7,890 nucleotides of DNA, taken from contig JAFOZN010000107.1 of NCBI GenBank assembly GCA_017391185.1, positions 1-7,890 of the forward strand, in the 5' to 3' direction. The position numbers and the translations under genes are program-made. Numbering within the stretch: position 1 is the first letter of the stretch; the number at the start of each line of letters is the position of its first letter. The notes below the pieces were generated by a model. It saw only the letters and a program-made list of their open reading frames with translations, ran no database searches and was not told where the DNA came from. Positions 1 to 6,543 of this stretch are shown here, piece after piece. The stretch comes from Alistipes sp. (GTDB lineage Bacteria; Bacteroidota; Bacteroidia; Bacteroidales; Rikenellaceae).

Positions 1-327
1 GATACGCTCACCCGGCTCGATGGTGAAGGGGGTGTTGCTCAGATTGACCAAGATAACCTTGATCTCACCACGATAGTCGGCATCGATAGTACCCGGAGAG
101 TTCAACACCGTGATACCATGTTTGGCAGCCAAGCCGCTACGTGGGCGAATCTGCATCTCATAACCCTCTGGAAGCTCCACAAAAAGTCCTGTGGGCACCA
201 TAGCTCGCTCCAGCGGAGAGAGGGTGATGCTCTCTGAGAGATTGGCACGAATATCAAGGCCTGCCGAGAGTGGTGTTTGGTACTCTGGCAAGGCGAAGGC
301 TGAAGAGTTTACAACTTTTACTTTCAT
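1..327 (-). CDS. dut: dUTP diphosphatase (dUTPase), C-terminus cut by window edge
   Basis: Homotrimeric cytosolic enzyme that hydrolyses dUTP to dUMP and pyrophosphate, keeping uracil out of DNA and feeding thymidylate synthesis. The visible 109 codons carry four of the five family motifs in order: AGLDIRA (motif 1, near residue 22), PRSGLA (motif 2, near 63), [13 protein letters not shown] (motif 3, with the catalytic Asp in the IDADY segment, near 80-90) and GERI at the very end (start of motif 4). The glycine-rich motif 5 lies beyond the window, as the usual length is about 145 residues. The start MKVKVVN is at 325-327, only 2 nt after the flippase stop codon (TAG, AT, ATG), so the two genes are almost certainly cotranscribed and perhaps translationally coupled. 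Identity is very secure; the reading frame is intact as far as it goes. Confidence 0.96.
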   Translation of the reverse strand, partial: MKVKVVNSSAFALPEYQTPLSAGLDIRANLSESITLSPLERAMVPTGLFVELPEGYEMQIRPRSGLAAKHGITVLNSPGTIDADYRGEIKVILVNLSNTPFTIEPGERI

Positions 328-329
328 AT

Positions 330-1814
330 CTATCTTTTACGTTTTACGACACTACAAACGAGTGCTTTAAGGTTAATATTTTCTCGGCGCACGGCGTATG
401 CCATATAGCTCACAAAGAGTAGAGAGTTGAGCGCATAGAGCACCACACCCTGCAAATCACAATACTTGATAAAGAGCTCGCTGGCAAAGTAAAGGAGAAG
501 TCCCAAGACCACATATTCTGCCATACGGCCTATCTCATAGGGGGTAGGGAAGTAACGGCGATTGAGATAGTAACTCACCACCACCATAGCTCCTTCGGCG
601 ATGAGTCTTGCCCAAGCCGCACCATAGTAACCCCAACGAGGGAGCAACAACAGGTTGAAGACAACGGTAAAAATCAGTCCCACAAAGGTCACATATACCG
701 CGAAGCGAGTCTTCTCCTCACGCTTATACCAGAACGAGAGGTTGAGCCACACGCCCGCCAAGACATTACCACCCAAGATGACGGGCAGGATGAAGATTCC
801 CTCGCGGAAGTCACGCCCCACAATCAGAGCAAAGAAATCTCTAAAGAGGGCTATACCCAAGAAGATCATCATCGAGACCATCATGTAGTATTTCAGCGCA
901 GCGGCGTTGGACTCCTTAAAGTCACTCTGCGAGAAGTTCGAGAGGAAGAATGGCTCGGCCGCCAAGCGGTACATCTGGGTAAAGAGCGTCATCACCACAG
1001 CGATTTTACATATAGCACCATAGATGCCGAGTTGAGCCATCGAGTCCGTAGGGATGATATACTTGATCATCTGGCGGTCGATAAACTCATTGGCCGTACC
1101 AGCAATACCGCCAATTAGGAGTGGCAGTGAGTAGGCGAAGATCTTACGCAGCTGTCGAGGGTCGATACGCGGAACGGTACTTTCTATCGTAGGCAGAATC
1201 AAGGCAAAGGTCGCTATGCTGGCTATCAGGTTGGTAACAAATACCCAACCCACACCAAACTGCGAGTCGAACAAACCCGCAAACTCAAAGCCGATGGCAA
1301 GCGTGACATTGATCACCACATTGCAAGCCTTGAGCAAAACGAACTTCAGAGCCTCACCCTGCTCCCTCAGGCGCGAGAAGGGGATCATCGTAGCCACATC
1401 GAAGAGGATAATCAGCGCAACGAGCATGATATACTCCTCATGACCGACATAGGCCTGGCCCATCAGATGAGTGATTGGCTCACGGAACAACCACACCACA
1501 ACAAAGAAGAGCGCCGAAGCCACGAGCGTTGCACCCCAAGTGGTGGCAAAGAGGTGGCGTTTGCGAGCTTTGATCTCTGACTCCTCTCCACCCTCGGCCT
1601 CAGCCTTGGCAGCAAAACGGAAGTAGCTCGACTCCATACCCATCGAGAGCAAGACCAGCGCAAAGGGAATCAGTGCATAGACATCGGTCACGATACCATA
1701 CGCCTCTTGCCCGAAGATGCGCGTATAGATCGGGGTGAGCAGGTAACTGAGGAACCTGACCACGATGGTACTGATGCCGTAGATGGCTGTCTGTTTAGCT
1801 AATTTTCCAAGCAT
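330..1814 (-). CDS. MOP-superfamily polysaccharide flippase (Wzx-like, polysaccharide biosynthesis protein)
   Basis: Inner-membrane protein expected to flip a lipid-linked saccharide (O-antigen, capsule or similar) across the membrane. From the methionine at 1814 it is 494 residues, the usual family size. It opens with the typical amphipathic start followed by a first membrane helix ([19 protein letters not shown], then [15 protein letters not shown]). The segment around [13 protein letters not shown] and at least ten further hydrophobic helices follow. The frame stays open upstream to an ATG at 2009, adding 65 Lys/Arg/Glu-rich residues. I prefer 1814 because family members begin there and the promoter at 2020-2050 would start the transcript only a few bases before 2009; an ATG at 1949 is the main alternative. 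It is followed after 2 nt by dut. As I recall, flippase-dut is a recurring core gene pair in Bacteroidales. Family is secure; the transported substrate is unknown. Confidence 0.87.
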   Translation of the reverse strand: MLGKLAKQTAIYGISTIVVRFLSYLLTPIYTRIFGQEAYGIVTDVYALIPFALVLLSMGMESSYFRFAAKAEAEGGEESEIKARKRHLFATTWGATLVASALFFVVVWLFREPITHLMGQAYVGHEEYIMLVALIILFDVATMIPFSRLREQGEALKFVLLKACNVVINVTLAIGFEFAGLFDSQFGVGWVFVTNLIASIATFALILPTIESTVPRIDPRQLRKIFAYSLPLLIGGIAGTANEFIDRQMIKYIIPTDSMAQLGIYGAICKIAVVMTLFTQMYRLAAEPFFLSNFSQSDFKESNAAALKYYMMVSMMIFLGIALFRDFFALIVGRDFREGIFILPVILGGNVLAGVWLNLSFWYKREEKTRFAVYVTFVGLIFTVVFNLLLLPRWGYYGAAWARLIAEGAMVVVSYYLNRRYFPTPYEIGRMAEYVVLGLLLYFASELFIKYCDLQGVVLYALNSLLFVSYMAYAVRRENINLKALVCSVVKRKR

Positions 1815-1959
1815 AACTCGCTCTTTTGCAAGGTATAGTCTTACTTTTTGCTCTATGGTTTTACTTCGGCCAAGAGATTTCTTTAGCAATTTATTGCGCA
1901 GTTTTTCTTTACTTTCCTTTACTTTCCCTGCGCTTGATTCATGCTTCATGCGTTTCTCT

Positions 1960-2014
1960 CGCACGCGTATGCGCTCATTGGGCGCTACGCACGTGCGCAT
2001 TATGCGCACATATA
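1960..2014. other. Alternating purine-pyrimidine tracts and TGCGCA inverted repeat at the flippase transcription start
   Basis: Three tracts of strictly alternating purine and pyrimidine lie at 1960-1974, 1986-2000 and 2001-2014, the last two separated only by a phase break. They contain the palindrome GCACGTGC (1989-1996) and the inverted repeat TGCGCA-TTA-TGCGCA (1994-2008). The cluster covers the predicted transcription start and early leader of the flippase operon. It could be an operator or a Z-DNA-prone site; neither is shown by sequence alone. Confidence 0.45.
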
Positions 2015-2019
2015 AAGTG

Positions 2020-2050
2020 CAAAGTTATATAACGGATTCGATAAAACAAA
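2020..2050 (-). promoter_or_regulatory. Bacteroidota-type promoter for the flippase-dut operon
   Basis: Read on the minus strand, TTTG (2050-2047) is followed by exactly 19 nt and then TAACTTTG (2027-2020). This matches the Bacteroidota primary sigma factor consensus (-33 TTTG, -7 TAnnTTTG, spacing 19-21). Transcription should begin about 5-10 nt further on, near 2010-2015, giving a leader of about 200 nt before the preferred flippase start at 1814. Confidence 0.75.
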
Positions 2051-2240
2051 ATATTTGAGGGCTTCTTGTTGATGCTTCACGCTTTTCGCTAAGGATTCAG
2101 GTGGAATCCGCACAGGAGATAATAGCAAAATAGAGCTAAAAGATAAATTTATTGATTTTGAACAATCGTTGATTTACAGATGCTTACAGATGAAGAGTTA
2201 AAATAATTGATTTTTACAGTGCGATTTTTGGTTAAAATAC
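2051..2240. other. Intergenic junction between the core operon and the phage-like cassette
   Basis: No credible coding region or RNA gene is visible here; all six frames are broken by frequent stops. It holds a small perfect hairpin, GGATTC-AGGTG-GAATCC (2093-2109), without a downstream T-run, and an A/T-rich stretch from about 2120 with repeated TTGATTT and TTACAG words (listed separately). Because core genes lie to the left and phage-type genes to the right, an element boundary probably falls in or near this stretch. I could not identify an attachment site without the other end of the element. Confidence 0.5.
2152..2221 (+). repeat. Phased TTACAG / TTGATTT direct repeats upstream of the rightward promoter
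   Basis: TTACAG occurs at 2174, 2184 and 2214, so the copies are 10 and 30 bp apart and lie on the same face of the helix. The first two are the longer TTACAGATG. TTGATTT occurs at 2152, 2169 and 2207, the latter two leading into TTACAG. The last copy ends about 20 bp before the TTGA element of the promoter, the normal place for activator binding. Function is inferred from position and phasing only. Confidence 0.4.
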
Positions 2241-2271
2241 TTGACAAACGGGTTTTCGTGTATTATATTTG
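2241..2271 (+). promoter_or_regulatory. Bacteroidota-type promoter for the phage-like cassette
   Basis: TTGA (2241-2244), 19 nt, then TATATTTG (2264-2271) fits the Bacteroidota -33/-7 consensus very closely. Transcription should start near 2276-2280, giving a leader of about 400 nt before the first large gene at 2678. It is the only good TAnnTTTG promoter I found on the plus strand upstream of the cassette, so it probably drives at least the 134-aa gene and perhaps the whole series. Confidence 0.75.
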
Positions 2272-2332
2272 CAGTGTGAAAGGAGTTGAATAATCCCCAC
2301 CCAAATAGATTTACAAAGGGTTTTAAAGGATT

Positions 2333-2371
2333 ATGCAAAAACTTTGGCAATTGAAGCAACGAGTTAAATAA
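2333..2371 (+). CDS. Possible 12-codon leader peptide ORF
   Basis: ATG at 2333 opens MQKLWQLKQRVK and stops with TAA at 2369-2371. A purine-rich AAAGGA lies 3 nt upstream, overlapping the 3' arm of the TAATCC/GGATTA stem, so that stem would hide the start codon. The next ATG (2372) follows directly in the same frame. It is too short to judge by coding statistics. A leader peptide in an attenuation-type control region is possible, but chance is a fair alternative. Confidence 0.2.
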   Translation: MQKLWQLKQRVK

Positions 2372-2525
2372 ATGAACTTAAGATATGAAAAATCAACGAA
2401 TCACATACTTGTTATCTCTTTCGGGGAACTCGCTATGCGTGGTGAGTTTTCAACATATCAACAATTACTGCATCGAAGTTTTCAACATCACAAGCGAAGT
2501 CGGTAAACATCGGAAAATCTCTTAG
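2372..2525 (+). CDS. Two overlapping small ORFs (44 and 46 codons), uncertain
   Basis: ATG at 2372 gives 44 codons ending with TAA at 2504-2506; it starts MNLRYEKSTN and ends in basic RSFQHHKRSR. ATG at 2385, in another frame, gives 46 codons ending with TAG at 2523-2525; it starts MKNQRITYLL and ends SEVGKHRKIS. Both cover the interior of the large inverted-repeat loop, so at most one is likely to be real and both may be by-products of a conserved RNA. Neither has a recognisable domain. The 2385 frame starts with a charged then hydrophobic stretch, faintly signal-like. I cannot decide between them from sequence alone. Confidence 0.2.
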
Positions 2526-2542
2526 TTATGTGATTCGCTGAT
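2392..2542. repeat. Long-range inverted repeat enclosing 119 bp
   Basis: The left arm (2392-2407, core CGAATCACATA at 2397-2407) is the reverse complement of the right arm (2527-2542, core TATGTGATTCG at 2527-2537). Pairing is 15 of 16, the only mismatch being A2396 with C2538. In RNA this would close a large multi-branch loop; in DNA it could be a pair of inverted protein sites. The 5-bp pairing CTTGT (2408-2412) with ACAAG (2490-2494) could extend the structure. Confidence 0.6.
2445..2488 (+). repeat. Direct repeat AGTTTTCAACAT, two copies
   Basis: Exact 12-bp copies lie at 2445-2456 and 2477-2488, 32 bp apart, inside the inverted-repeat loop. The core TCAACA recurs at 2458 and again at 2583, making four copies in 140 bp. 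These could be binding sites for a protein or for a repeated RNA element. Confidence 0.45.
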
Positions 2543-2544
2543 GA

Positions 2545-2569
2545 GAGTTGTTAAAACTAATTAACACTC
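2545..2569 (+). other. A/T-rich hairpin in the leader
   Basis: GAGTTGTTAA (2545-2554) pairs with TTAACACTC (2561-2569) across a 6-nt loop, giving 9 bp with one bulged T. It begins three bases after the large inverted repeat ends, so the two could stack. No T-run follows, so it is not a terminator by itself. Confidence 0.4.
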
Positions 2570-2610
2570 TAATCACACCTTATCAACATTCTGAAAACAT
2601 TTTTTCACGC

Positions 2611-2643
2611 CTCGGCCTGCAACCACACGCTGCATGGCCTGAG
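2611..2643 (+). terminator. Terminator-like or attenuator hairpin before the first phage gene
   Basis: The 5' arm CTCGGCCTGCA (2611-2621) pairs with TGCATGGCCTGAG (2631-2643) across a 9-nt loop. This gives 11 base pairs with two single-base bulges on the 3' side. It is followed by ATTTTG, a short T-run, and lies 34 nt upstream of the start codon at 2678. Since it sits inside the leader of that gene, it more likely acts as a conditional attenuator or a translational control stem than as an end-of-operon terminator. Confidence 0.4.
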
Positions 2644-2677
2644 ATTTTGCACCCTAAACATTAACAATACTAACCTT

Positions 2678-3082
2678 ATGAACAGAAACTATCTAATCAA
2701 CGCCATCAAAGAGCTTGCAACTGCGAAAGATTACTCGTTCCACCTCTCGGAGAGTGACCGCTTGGTCGAGCAGATTAAGGGCTACCCACTGCTGATGCTC
2801 GAATCGCCCAAGTTTGTCGAGATGGAGGGGCGCCGCCATGGCAAGGTAACCTATGCGGTCAAACTCCACGCGATGGATCAAGCAGCGAAGCTCTCGCCCG
2901 ATGCAAGAAATGTTGCATATTCGGGGCTGGAGGATCTGCTTGTCGAGACCTTTATGCAACTATCCAAAAAGCAGAAAATCATCTGCGTTGAGTCGCTCCA
3001 GATATCATCTGGCACAGCACAGCTCACTCCTCATGGCGAAATTGCGGTAACGGCAACAGCCAAGGTGATCACCACTTTTTAA
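2678..3082 (+). CDS. Conserved-looking phage structural protein, 134 aa, possibly tail terminator or completion
   Basis: I do not recognise this protein by family. It is small and soluble, with no signal peptide or membrane helix. Predicted layout is an N-terminal helix (residues 2-16), a strand ending in GYPLLMLESPKFVEME (about 35-50), a strand KVTYAVKLHAMD (about 56-67), a helix NVAYSGLEDLLVETFMQLSKK (about 78-98) and a C-terminal beta region ending TATAKVITTF. This helix-plus-sheet arrangement and its size would suit a tail terminator or head-tail completion protein, which is an inference from size and company. The ATG at 2678 is preceded by an A/T-rich stretch without Shine-Dalgarno, much like the leader at 7802. 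A 123-bp gap separates it from the next gene, so coupling to the rest is looser than among the later genes. Confidence 0.8.
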   Translation: MNRNYLINAIKELATAKDYSFHLSESDRLVEQIKGYPLLMLESPKFVEMEGRRHGKVTYAVKLHAMDQAAKLSPDARNVAYSGLEDLLVETFMQLSKKQKIICVESLQISSGTAQLTPHGEIAVTATAKVITTF

Positions 3083-3205
3083 AGACTGACAGGGTGAGGG
3101 TTTGCAACATTTCTTATACTGCATCATCCAAGATTACGCCCTCAGACCTAAGGATTTACAGAGGAAAATCCGCCCAAAAATTAACCTTAAAACCATAAAC
3201 AAAAG
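3083..3205 (+). other. Intergenic gap with a small hairpin
   Basis: GGATTT (3152-3157) pairs with AAATCC (3166-3171) over an 8-nt loop, and TGAGGG (3095-3100) could pair with CCCTCA (3139-3144). The word GATTTACAGA at 3153-3162 repeats the word seen upstream of the promoter at 2171-2180. No ATG-initiated small gene or TAnnTTTG promoter is evident. Confidence 0.35.
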
Positions 3206-4180
3206 ATGAAATTTACCTCTTTGCCCGAAGCGTACAGCTCGTTTCGGGAGCCACTAATATGCACATTTAACACCGAATCGGCGGTGGCTAAGGATGTCGA
3301 GATCCTGATCAAACGAGCCGATGATGACAAGGTGATAGGCAAAAAGCGTCTGCGCAAAGTAAAGCAAGGACAGATCGACATCGCACCCTATCTGAGAAAC
3401 GCCCTACAACCAACTATCCCTGAACAAATTACAACCTGCACGGAGATTGACGCTGGCACGCAAATAAGAGTCTATCTCGAAGCCGATGGCGTAGTTTCGG
3501 AGCGCCGCCGATATATCGCAGCCAAGGTCGATTTGGAGAAGGATTACATGCCTCTCACCACTCAAATCAAGTATCGCACGATGGCAGCGGATGAGTTCGA
3601 TGTGATCTCCTATTTTGCTTATCCTGAGATTGTTGTGGAGATTTTAGTCGAGGCCTACGGCAAGAGTTACTCCTACCTCAGAGTGCGCCCCGATTCGGGA
3701 GGTCAGCGCACTATAGCCATCACGGCACTCCCCTTTGATGAGGTGCCCGATGAGTTGAAGGTGAGCGTAGAGGTCGATGGCGTGGTGGAGTCGATCATCC
3801 ACTACCAAATCAAACCCAACCTCAAAGGCTCACGCCGCCTGGCTTGGCTCAACCGCAACTCCTCACTTGAGACCTACACCTTCCCACTGCGCAAAAGCGT
3901 ACTAATAGAGTCGACACGCCGACACATCGAAACAATCTGGGGAAAGGAGGCTGCCCAAGTGGAGAGCCACGGTCAGCTAAAGCTACTCTCGGCCTACGAA
4001 CCCGCAGAGCAGATAGAGGCTTTGGGAGAGATACTCTCCTCGCCAAAAGTTTGGCTCATAAGGGGTTGCCGACCTCAACGCATAGAGCTTGGGGTAGAGC
4101 GTACGCTCACCTCGCCACGCTCAGAGATGGGAATCATAGAGGTAGATATCTGCACCGCAAAGGAGGGCGATGAGCTATGA
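3206..4180 (+). CDS. Beta-rich phage tail-associated protein, 324 aa
   Basis: A soluble, strand-rich protein without signal peptide or membrane helix. The N-terminal part (about 25-70) reads as short strands ending in GQIDIAPYLRNAL. The middle (about 85-205) is a run of alternating strands such as TQIRVYLEADG, EIVVEILVEAYG and ELKVSVEVDG. At about 212-227 is LAWLNRNSSLETYTFP. This resembles the 'xLNxxGxxxxYTF' type of segment I associate with distal tail or baseplate proteins in Bacteroidota phages. The stop codon overlaps the start of the 781-aa gene by 4 nt (ATGA), so the two are translationally coupled and their products probably interact. The start at 3206 follows an A-rich stretch ending ACAAAAG. 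Role as a distal-tail component is an inference from the motif and from the coupled neighbour. Confidence 0.82.
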   Translation: MKFTSLPEAYSSFREPLICTFNTESAVAKDVEILIKRADDDKVIGKKRLRKVKQGQIDIAPYLRNALQPTIPEQITTCTEIDAGTQIRVYLEADGVVSERRRYIAAKVDLEKDYMPLTTQIKYRTMAADEFDVISYFAYPEIVVEILVEAYGKSYSYLRVRPDSGGQRTIAITALPFDEVPDELKVSVEVDGVVESIIHYQIKPNLKGSRRLAWLNRNSSLETYTFPLRKSVLIESTRRHIETIWGKEAAQVESHGQLKLLSAYEPAEQIEALGEILSSPKVWLIRGCRPQRIELGVERTLTSPRSEMGIIEVDICTAKEGDEL

Positions 4181-6522
4181 TTAGGCTGAGAATAGATGGG
4201 CAGGAGTGCGATCTATATGAGGATTTCACGCTGCCCGAAAAGGTTGTGCAGCTCGATGTAGAGAGGTTGGGAGAGCTCAATACCATAAGGCAAGGGCATA
4301 GCATCGAGGTGGAGATCCCATCCACTATAAAAAACGATGAGTTGATGGGATACCCCACAGACACAAAGTCTGCCGAGCATTTCAACGAGAGCTACCATGA
4401 GGCTGAGGTTGAGGTTGATGGCTCGATACTGCTAAGAGGTGTGGCGCACCTGATAAAGAGCTCAGCAGGAAACTCTGGGGCACTCGCCTACCGACTAAGA
4501 GTGCATCAGGGAGGAGTGAATTGGGCGGAGTCGATGGCTCGCAAAAGCCTGAGTGATACCGACTTGGAGTACAACGAGACATTTGACGGAGAGCTTATCC
4601 AGAGGAGTTGGTCGGAGGATGTGGCGGTACGTTTTCTACCCCTGCATTACGACTCCTACACCCCCGAACAAGAGGTGGCAACGCTCAACACGATGCTAAG
4701 AATCACGACTCTGGACGACTACCATCCCTTTGTCTCGGTGAGCAAACTCACAAAGGCGATTTTTGCTCAGGCGGGCTATGAGGTGGAGAGCGATTTCATG
4801 CAGAGCAAGGAGTTTAAGCGTCTGCTCATCAGCGGAAAGTATGCCTCGCGCAACAGCTTCTCGGAGAGTCGCTTAGCTTCGTTCACAGGATTTGAAGCGG
4901 GGCGTGATGCAGAGGTCTCGACAACAGCTTCCGACAGAGGTGTGGCGTGGCTCTCGCAAGCCGTCTTGACCAACTCAACGGGCAACTTCGTCAACACCAC
5001 TCAAGGCGAAGGACTCTACAACAGTAACGGTGTATTCTCCATCTCGGAGGAGAGAGGCCTATGGTATCACCCCAAAAGCACGCAGATGGTCGGATTCGAG
5101 TATGAATTGCGCTACAAGACGGGCTACAAAGTCTCATCGCCAACACGCCTGACGGGTTTTGATTCCATTTATTTGGGAGAGAATGCCGATTTTCAATTTG
5201 AGCTTCCCAACCCATTTAAGGATTGCAGGGAGTCGTTGCGTGGCCAAGGGCGATATGTATGCCGCATATTTGGTGAGACCCATGGCAGAAGCATGCGATT
5301 GGTGGCTACGCTGGGCTCAACGCAGAGGTTGTTGGCAGATATTTATGAGCACAAGAGCTTCTTCACCGCACCAGAGGATATGGCTGGATGCTCGTGCGAG
5401 TTGCAGATCTATGAGACAACCGACACCTATGTCCCATATCAAGGCGAGTGGGCCATCTACGAGAGTTATGTCGAAGAGGAGGGCGAGGTGGAGGTGGCCA
5501 TCAGGTTACGCACCCCCGCCGAGGAGATTACTCCAACCAGAGGAAAAGCCTTCAACGGCATATATCTCTACGGTGCCCAACCCGAACAGAAACTCACACT
5601 GCTGGCGGGGTGTCGTCTGCGTGCCGTATTCTCGCCTGTGCCCGCAATGGGAACAGCTCTGAGTTGGAGCGACCTTGCGCCCAAAGATGTTACGCAGTTG
5701 GAGTTTATAGAGTCGCTGGGGCAGATGTTCAACCTGAGATTCATAACCTCCGAATCGGAGCGCAAGGTAAGAATCGAGCCTCTTAGCTCCCTTCGCCATG
5801 ATGAGGTAGTAGATTGGCGCGAAAGGGTGATACTCTCTGAGGAAATCTCCTTCTCGGAGGCAGCCGAAGGGGTGGCAAGGGAGCGAACTCTGGGCTATCG
5901 CACCGAGGTCGATGGCGCAGTCGAGAGATTCAACGCCGAGCAGACGAGCAGACTGGGAGAGTGGAAATATGTGATGAAGAATTATCTCTCCACGCCCTCC
6001 CACAAGCAGATTCTCAACCCTCTATTTTCGCCAACGCTCACCGCCCAGACCAAGTCGGACACCCCCTCGGCGCAGATAATGCAGGTGGGTAACCGAGATG
6101 CCGAGAGCCAAAACGTAACCACACGAGTAGTGAGTTACCGAGGCATGAAGCCTCTGCCCACAACTCAGAGGTGGGGTTATCCCTCTTTTGGGCAAGAGTA
6201 CCCCTACGCCACATTCCTCGACAGCGAAGAGGGCATCTCGCTATGCTTCGAGGATAGAGATGGGGTGGTGGGGCTACACCGCTATTATGACCAAGAGTGG
6301 CAAGAGCAGGATCACAGCCATGAGATCACAATCTCGATTAAACTCCTGCCCCACGAATTGGAAGAGTTGTGTGACGCTGAGTCGGCAAAGACTACACTCG
6401 GCTCGCAATATCTACTGAATATATCAGGCGAGGAGACTCTCTATCGACTGCAGGCGATAGAGTCCTACGACAAGGAGCGAGCAGTGGCACGATGCCGATT
6501 CAGAAGAGCACTGAACGATTAA
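4177..6522 (+). CDS. Large phage tail/baseplate protein of a Bacteroidota-specific type, 781 aa
   Basis: Probable hub or tip protein at the distal end of the tail. Three regions resemble large tail proteins of Bacteroidota phages as I know them. SIEVEIPSTIKNDELMG (42-58) fits a 'S-x-I-x-x-P-x-T-x-x-N' signature and leads to VEVDGSILLRGVAHL. VSVSKLTKAIFAQAGYEVES (about 186-205) is the second. Third is the block at about 495-550, with VTQLEFIESLGQMFNLRF, a KVRIEP strand and EVVDWRERV. The middle (about 230-480) is less typical and may be the variable, substrate-facing part. No signal peptide, membrane helix or enzyme motif is visible, and the frame is intact. It overlaps the 324-aa gene by ATGA and ends 21 nt before the protease gene. 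Assignment to tail is moderately firm; the exact position (hub, tip or fibre base) is open. Confidence 0.85.
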   Translation: MIRLRIDGQECDLYEDFTLPEKVVQLDVERLGELNTIRQGHSIEVEIPSTIKNDELMGYPTDTKSAEHFNESYHEAEVEVDGSILLRGVAHLIKSSAGNSGALAYRLRVHQGGVNWAESMARKSLSDTDLEYNETFDGELIQRSWSEDVAVRFLPLHYDSYTPEQEVATLNTMLRITTLDDYHPFVSVSKLTKAIFAQAGYEVESDFMQSKEFKRLLISGKYASRNSFSESRLASFTGFEAGRDAEVSTTASDRGVAWLSQAVLTNSTGNFVNTTQGEGLYNSNGVFSISEERGLWYHPKSTQMVGFEYELRYKTGYKVSSPTRLTGFDSIYLGENADFQFELPNPFKDCRESLRGQGRYVCRIFGETHGRSMRLVATLGSTQRLLADIYEHKSFFTAPEDMAGCSCELQIYETTDTYVPYQGEWAIYESYVEEEGEVEVAIRLRTPAEEITPTRGKAFNGIYLYGAQPEQKLTLLAGCRLRAVFSPVPAMGTALSWSDLAPKDVTQLEFIESLGQMFNLRFITSESERKVRIEPLSSLRHDEVVDWRERVILSEEISFSEAAEGVARERTLGYRTEVDGAVERFNAEQTSRLGEWKYVMKNYLSTPSHKQILNPLFSPTLTAQTKSDTPSAQIMQVGNRDAESQNVTTRVVSYRGMKPLPTTQRWGYPSFGQEYPYATFLDSEEGISLCFEDRDGVVGLHRYYDQEWQEQDHSHEITISIKLLPHELEELCDAESAKTTLGSQYLLNISGEETLYRLQAIESYDKERAVARCRFRRALND

Positions 6523-6543
6523 TTATTAACAACTTAAAACTTT

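Larger units (their letters stand above)
2276..2677 (+). ncRNA. Long structured leader (candidate cis-regulatory RNA)
   Basis: About 400 nt transcribed from the promoter at 2241-2271 and ending at the start codon at 2678. Visible structure, in order: TAATCC/GGATTA arms (2291-2296, 2328-2333) with inner ACCC/GGGT; a long-range inverted repeat (2392-2407 with 2527-2542, 15 of 16 pairs) enclosing 119 nt; a 9-bp hairpin with one bulge (2545-2569); and an 11-bp bulged hairpin (2611-2643). Inside the large loop the 12-mer AGTTTTCAACAT occurs twice (2445-2456, 2477-2488). Small ORFs overlap it. It matches no RNA family I can name. It could instead be a degraded gene remnant, but the ordered pairing argues for an RNA role. 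Confidence 0.4.

Noticed and set aside
1783..2058. 91-codon plus-strand frame opposite the flippase start
   Set aside because: It runs antisense to the flippase leader and promoter and has no domain or initiation signal.
2286..2354. 22-codon TTG-initiated frame after AAAGGAG
   Set aside because: The purine-rich box abuts the TTG with no spacing and sits at the very 5' end of the predicted transcript.
2580..2589. TTATCAACAT as a DnaA box (replication origin)
   Set aside because: It resembles TTATCCACA, but only TCAACA-type copies lie nearby and no replication gene or A/T-rich unwinding cluster is tied to it.
2010..2677. tRNA gene or tRNA-type attachment site at the junction
   Set aside because: No cloverleaf, T-loop GTTCRA or CCA-type end could be found on either strand.
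5159..5662. 167-codon plus-strand frame inside the 781-aa gene
   Set aside because: An out-of-frame shadow rich in Arg, Trp and Cys, with no plausible start context.
5506..6003. 165-codon open frame on the minus strand inside the 781-aa gene
   Set aside because: Fully covered by a long, well-formed plus-strand gene with recognisable tail-protein segments; it shows no domain and is a shadow frame.
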